A DNA stretch of 9,304 bases, from NCBI GenBank assembly GCA_002712565.1, contig PAUA01000041.1:22793-32096 (forward strand), given 5' to 3'. Origin of the DNA: Gemmatimonadota bacterium. Lineage in GTDB: Bacteria; Gemmatimonadota; Gemmatimonadetes; Longimicrobiales; UBA6960. This document shows, one piece after another, positions 6,890 to 9,304 of this stretch. The stretch's first letter is position 1, and each line of letters opens with the position of its first letter. Both the position numbers and the translations under genes were made by a program. The notes beneath the pieces are model-generated. The model saw nothing but the letters and a program-made list of their open reading frames with translations. It was not told the origin of the DNA and did no database searches.

Positions 6890-6988
6890 GTGCCCCAGGT
6901 CCGTAGGGCGAAAGCCCACGAACTCCGTCAGGACCTTGCCGGTAGCAGCGGTAAGTGTGGTGATCGTTGCTGCGGGTCGCCTGGGGTA
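6890..6988 (+). ncRNA. ffs: Signal recognition particle RNA (4.5S-type)
   Basis: This RNA binds Ffh and guides signal-sequence-bearing ribosomes to FtsY at the membrane. The core matches SRP domain IV: CCG (6925-6927) pairs with CGG (6949-6951), the conserved internal loop has UCAGG (6928-6932) opposite AGCAG (6944-6948), and ACC (6933-6935) pairs with GGU (6941-6943). The apical loop is UUGCC (6936-6940) instead of the usual GGAA. The rod continues outward: CCAC 6916-6919 with GUGG 6957-6960, GCGA 6908-6911 with UCGU 6964-6967, CCGUAG 6901-6906 with CUGCGG 6970-6975, and CCCCAGG 6893-6899 with CCUGGGG 6980-6986. The conserved GGUAAGU after the core is also present. About 100 nt is the small bacterial SRP RNA size, and a position just before dnaX is known from Bacillus (scr-dnaX). 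Ends are approximate. Confidence 0.9.
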
Positions 6989-6995
6989 TTTTTTT
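6980..6995 (+). terminator. SRP RNA 3' end and intrinsic terminator
   Basis: The 3' strand of the closing helix (CCTGGGG, 6980-6986), pairing with 6893-6899, is followed after two bases by seven T (6989-6995). The RNA's own terminal helix plus this U-tract forms a plausible factor-independent stop. dnaX begins 88 nt later, so it is expressed either by read-through or from a promoter I cannot identify in between. Confidence 0.65.
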
Positions 6996-7083
6996 GCTTC
7001 TCGTGCGGCGTCTCGACCGACTGCGTGCCACCAGTGGTCGCCGTGTCGGGCCTCCGTACCACCGGCTATGGAACCCTAATACG

Positions 7084-8775
7084 TTGTCCCACACAGCGTT
7101 AGCCCGTAAATACCGACCTCGTCGTTTCGCCGATGTCGCGACCCAGAAACACGTGTCCGAAACGCTGCGCCGGGCCACCGCAGACGGCCGGGTGGGACAT
7201 GCCTACCTTTTCAGCGGCCCCCGAGGCGTTGGCAAGACGACGCTTGCGCGCATACTCGCGATGGCCCTCAACTGCTCGGCTCGGGAAGAGTCGGGCGAGC
7301 CCTGCGGGGAATGTGAAACCTGCGCCAGAATTTGGAGTGGACAAACCGCGCTGGACGTCATTGAGATCGATGCGGCCTCGAACCGAGGGGTGGACGACGC
7401 GCGGCAACTTCGTGAGCGGGCCATGTATGCACCATCACAGGAAGACGGTTTCAAAGTCTTCATCGTGGATGAGGCCCACATGCTCACGCGGGAGGCTTGG
7501 AACGCGCTGCTGAAGATCCTCGAGGAGCCGCCTCCACGAGTGATCTTCGTGTTTGCGACTACGGAGCCCCAGAAAATCCAACAGACCGCTGCGCCGGTGC
7601 TGTCTCGATGCCAGCGATTCGACTTCCGGCGCATCGGCACTTCCGACATTATGGACCGCTTGGCGATTGTGCTCGAGCAGGAGGGGCTTCCGGCTCCGGA
7701 AGATGCTCTCAGAACCATCGCGCGGAAGGCCGACGGAGGGATGAGGGACGCTCTCTCTCTACTGGATCAGGTGATCGCTCTCACTGGCGGGGAAATCAGT
7801 CAGGAGTCAGTACGGCAGGTGCTAGGCTTGGTCGATAACGAACGTTATGTAGAACTCTTGGATATGTGGGCCGAGGGTAAACATGGCGAGATCTTCGAGT
7901 TCGTCGAACGGCTGCTCGACGAGGGGTACGACCTCGTGGAGTTTTACCACGGTCTGGTGGACTCGCTTCGAGCCCTTCTGAGGCTTTCGCTGGGGGGAAC
8001 GCCCCCCGATCTCGATACGGACACGCTCGAGGCTTTTAGGGCAGGGCTCGCTTCCTTCAGCCCGGCGGATCTCACTCGGATGCTCGCGTTGGCATCTGAC
8101 GTCGAAAGTTCCGGAAGCCTTAGGCGGAGCCCAAATCCCCAGGTAATGCTCGAGATGCTGCTCCTTCGCATCAGCTATGTGGATCGGACCGTCAAGTTGG
8201 AGGAATTGTTGGCCGGTCTTGGCGGGACCCCGCCGCCGGAGGTTGTGCCACGTCGGCCTTCCTCTGGAGGTGTATTGACGGACGACTCGTCCTCCAGTCC
8301 GTCCACTGATACCCAAGAGGTTGCTCCACGGATGACCGAGGAGGTTCCGGCTCCGGAGATGGAGGAAGAGACTTCCGCTCAGAAACAAATGCCCGGTGCG
8401 CTCGGGGCGGCGGAGGCGTGGGTCTTATTGGTCGAAGAGGGTGCTGACGTTCCAAGCGGGATGCGCCCCTTTCTTAGGGCCGCCACCGTGTCCGACTCCG
8501 AGTCGGAGGGTGTAGTGGTCATCGAGCTTCCCGCCGGGCCTGGGCTGGAACGTCTCGAGGATCCATCGGCCCGCAGAGCCCTTCAAAAGGCCCTTGGGAG
8601 GTTGATGCATGCGGAACCCGAGATCGTGTTTCAGGCCTCCGGCGACGGGGCACCCGCACGGAGCGAGCGTATTAGCCCCGAGACGGTTCAGAAGGACAGA
8701 ATGAAGGGTTTGATCAAACGGGAACCGCGCCTGCAGCATGCGGTAGACGAACTCGACTTGGAATTACTAGATTGA
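7084..8775 (+). CDS. dnaX: DNA polymerase III subunit tau (DnaX)
   Basis: DnaX is the ATPase core of the clamp loader; it joins polymerase cores and loads the beta clamp at replication forks. From TTG 7084 the product is 563 residues, beginning MSHTALARKYRPRRFADV, the standard DnaX opening. Walker A is GPRGVGKTT (45-53), the zinc site has Cys64, Cys74, Cys77 and Cys80, Walker B is VDEAH (128-132), and the SRC motif with arginine finger lies at 174-176. The ATPase domain is followed by the collar, an acidic Pro/Ser linker (about 380-444) and a C-terminal domain ending VDELDLELLD. TTG is chosen because no ATG or GTG lies in frame near LARKYRP, and longer versions would run into the SRP RNA; a weak GGAA sits about 10 nt upstream. 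I find no A-rich slippery site, so a gamma form by frameshifting is not predicted. ebfC follows after 31 nt. Confidence 0.95.
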   Translation: MSHTALARKYRPRRFADVATQKHVSETLRRATADGRVGHAYLFSGPRGVGKTTLARILAMALNCSAREESGEPCGECETCARIWSGQTALDVIEIDAASNRGVDDARQLRERAMYAPSQEDGFKVFIVDEAHMLTREAWNALLKILEEPPPRVIFVFATTEPQKIQQTAAPVLSRCQRFDFRRIGTSDIMDRLAIVLEQEGLPAPEDALRTIARKADGGMRDALSLLDQVIALTGGEISQESVRQVLGLVDNERYVELLDMWAEGKHGEIFEFVERLLDEGYDLVEFYHGLVDSLRALLRLSLGGTPPDLDTDTLEAFRAGLASFSPADLTRMLALASDVESSGSLRRSPNPQVMLEMLLLRISYVDRTVKLEELLAGLGGTPPPEVVPRRPSSGGVLTDDSSSSPSTDTQEVAPRMTEEVPAPEMEEETSAQKQMPGALGAAEAWVLLVEEGADVPSGMRPFLRAATVSDSESEGVVVIELPAGPGLERLEDPSARRALQKALGRLMHAEPEIVFQASGDGAPARSERISPETVQKDRMKGLIKREPRLQHAVDELDLELLD

Positions 8776-8806
8776 ATCCAACACGTTGCAAGCCAGGGGT
8801 TTGACG

Positions 8807-9124
8807 ATGACGGACATTCAGCAGTTTATGCAGATGGGCCAGCAACTTCAGGCGCGGATGGCCGAGTTGCAGGAGGAACTTTCAGTACGTGAAATCTCCG
8901 CTTCGGCCGGCGGTGGAATGGTCACGGCGACCGTCGACGGAAAGGGTGGTGTGACCCGGATCGTGATCGATCCAACGGTGGTGGATGCGCGCGACGTGGA
9001 GATGCTCGAAGACCTGGTGTTGGCAGCGATATCGGAAGCCCAGGGTAAGGCCCGAGGCCAATATGAGGAAGACATGCGGAAGGCTGCGGGCGGGATGCCG
9101 ATCCAAATCCCTGGCCTGTTCTAG
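8807..9124 (+). CDS. ebfC: Nucleoid-associated protein YbaB/EbfC
   Basis: YbaB/EbfC proteins are small dimeric DNA-binding proteins that coat the nucleoid; the gene typically lies between dnaX and recR. The 105-residue product has the family plan: an N-terminal helix rich in Met and Gln (MTDIQQFMQMGQQLQARM), EELSVREISASAGGGMVTA (24-42), the central strands DGKGGVTRIVIDP (44-56), then DVEMLEDLVLAAISEA and a C-terminal helix ending in a Gly/Pro/hydrophobic tail. ATG 8807 is chosen because AGGGG (8795-8799) lies 7 nt before it; TTG 8786 would add seven atypical residues. The 31-nt gap to dnaX and matching strand suggest one transcript with dnaX. No strong terminator follows the stop. Confidence 0.95.
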   Translation: MTDIQQFMQMGQQLQARMAELQEELSVREISASAGGGMVTATVDGKGGVTRIVIDPTVVDARDVEMLEDLVLAAISEAQGKARGQYEEDMRKAAGGMPIQIPGLF

Positions 9125-9275
9125 AAGGCTGTTGAGGAAGTACAGCGGGTCGCGTACATGGCGCTTGTGCGCGTTCAGACAAGGAACGATGACGAGGCAT
9201 AGCAAAGCTCTACTCCAAGGAGGAGAGACGCCGGATCAACCGCACAACCGCCATGTGCCCACGGACAGGAAGGGA

Positions 9276-9304
9276 ATGACTTTACAAGTTGAAGGGTTGC
9301 GGTG
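9276..9304 (+). CDS. Start of an unidentified gene, cut by the window edge
   Basis: ATG 9276 is preceded by AGGA (9267-9270) at 5-nt spacing and opens a frame that runs off the window, reading MTLQVEGLR. The same frame is open from an upstream ATG at 9189, which would add 29 residues but has AGGA only three bases before it. Nine residues are too few to identify a family. The opening is compatible with many ATP-binding cassette ATPases (short strand, then EGL-R), but that is weak. It does not resemble a RecR N-terminus. The 150 nt between ebfC and this start hold no recognisable gene. Confidence 0.33.

Noticed and set aside
7084..8775. Programmed frameshift producing a gamma form of DnaX
   Set aside because: No A6-type or similar slippery heptamer was found in the gene; a full tau-like C-terminal domain is encoded in frame.
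1..9304. Mobile elements, CRISPR arrays, phage or defence genes
   Set aside because: No terminal inverted repeats with a transposase, no regular spaced repeats, and no defence or phage protein motifs were seen; the window is ordinary core genome.

Overview
This 9.3 kb window is a compact, one-directional stretch of bacterial core genome. Every recognisable gene is on the + strand, most gaps are short, and the sequence is GC-rich (about 60% by eye). In order it holds the end of a DUF2232 membrane protein, rplI, rsfS, an unrecognised 55-codon ORF, smc, aroF (DAHP synthase), yraN, an SRP 4.5S-type RNA (ffs), dnaX, ybaB/ebfC, and the start of an unidentified gene at the right edge. The gene set, the style of the DUF2232 protein and the SRP RNA-dnaX-ebfC order would suit Gemmatimonadota or a related free-living Gram-negative phylum. 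That assignment is an inference; no rRNA or other decisive marker is present. I see no mobile element, CRISPR array, toxin or phage gene, and nothing that forms a clearly new multi-gene system.

Left part (1-1690): ribosome-related genes. The DUF2232 protein (partial), bL9 and the ribosome silencing factor RsfS follow each other at 14- and 19-nt gaps and look like one transcript. A 342-nt stretch then separates rsfS from smc. It contains a small ORF (1523-1690) whose stop overlaps the smc start codon as ATGA, so it may couple translation to smc.

Middle part (1687-6792): a full-length SMC condensin ATPase, a type I-beta DAHP synthase with an N-terminal ferredoxin-like regulatory domain, and a YraN-family nuclease-fold protein. 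The YraN protein carries an unusual low-complexity N-terminal extension built partly from short repeats. The yraN ribosome-binding site overlaps the aroF stop codon.

Right part (6793-9304): a sigma70-like promoter, then an RNA of about 100 nt that folds into the SRP RNA rod with the conserved domain IV internal loop, closed by a helix followed by seven T (its terminator). dnaX (probable TTG start) and ebfC follow. This is the known SRP RNA-dnaX-ybaB cluster, but recR, often next, does not begin within the 180 nt available. The most interesting local details are the non-GNRA apical loop of the SRP RNA, the small ORF coupled to smc, and the repeat-built YraN extension.
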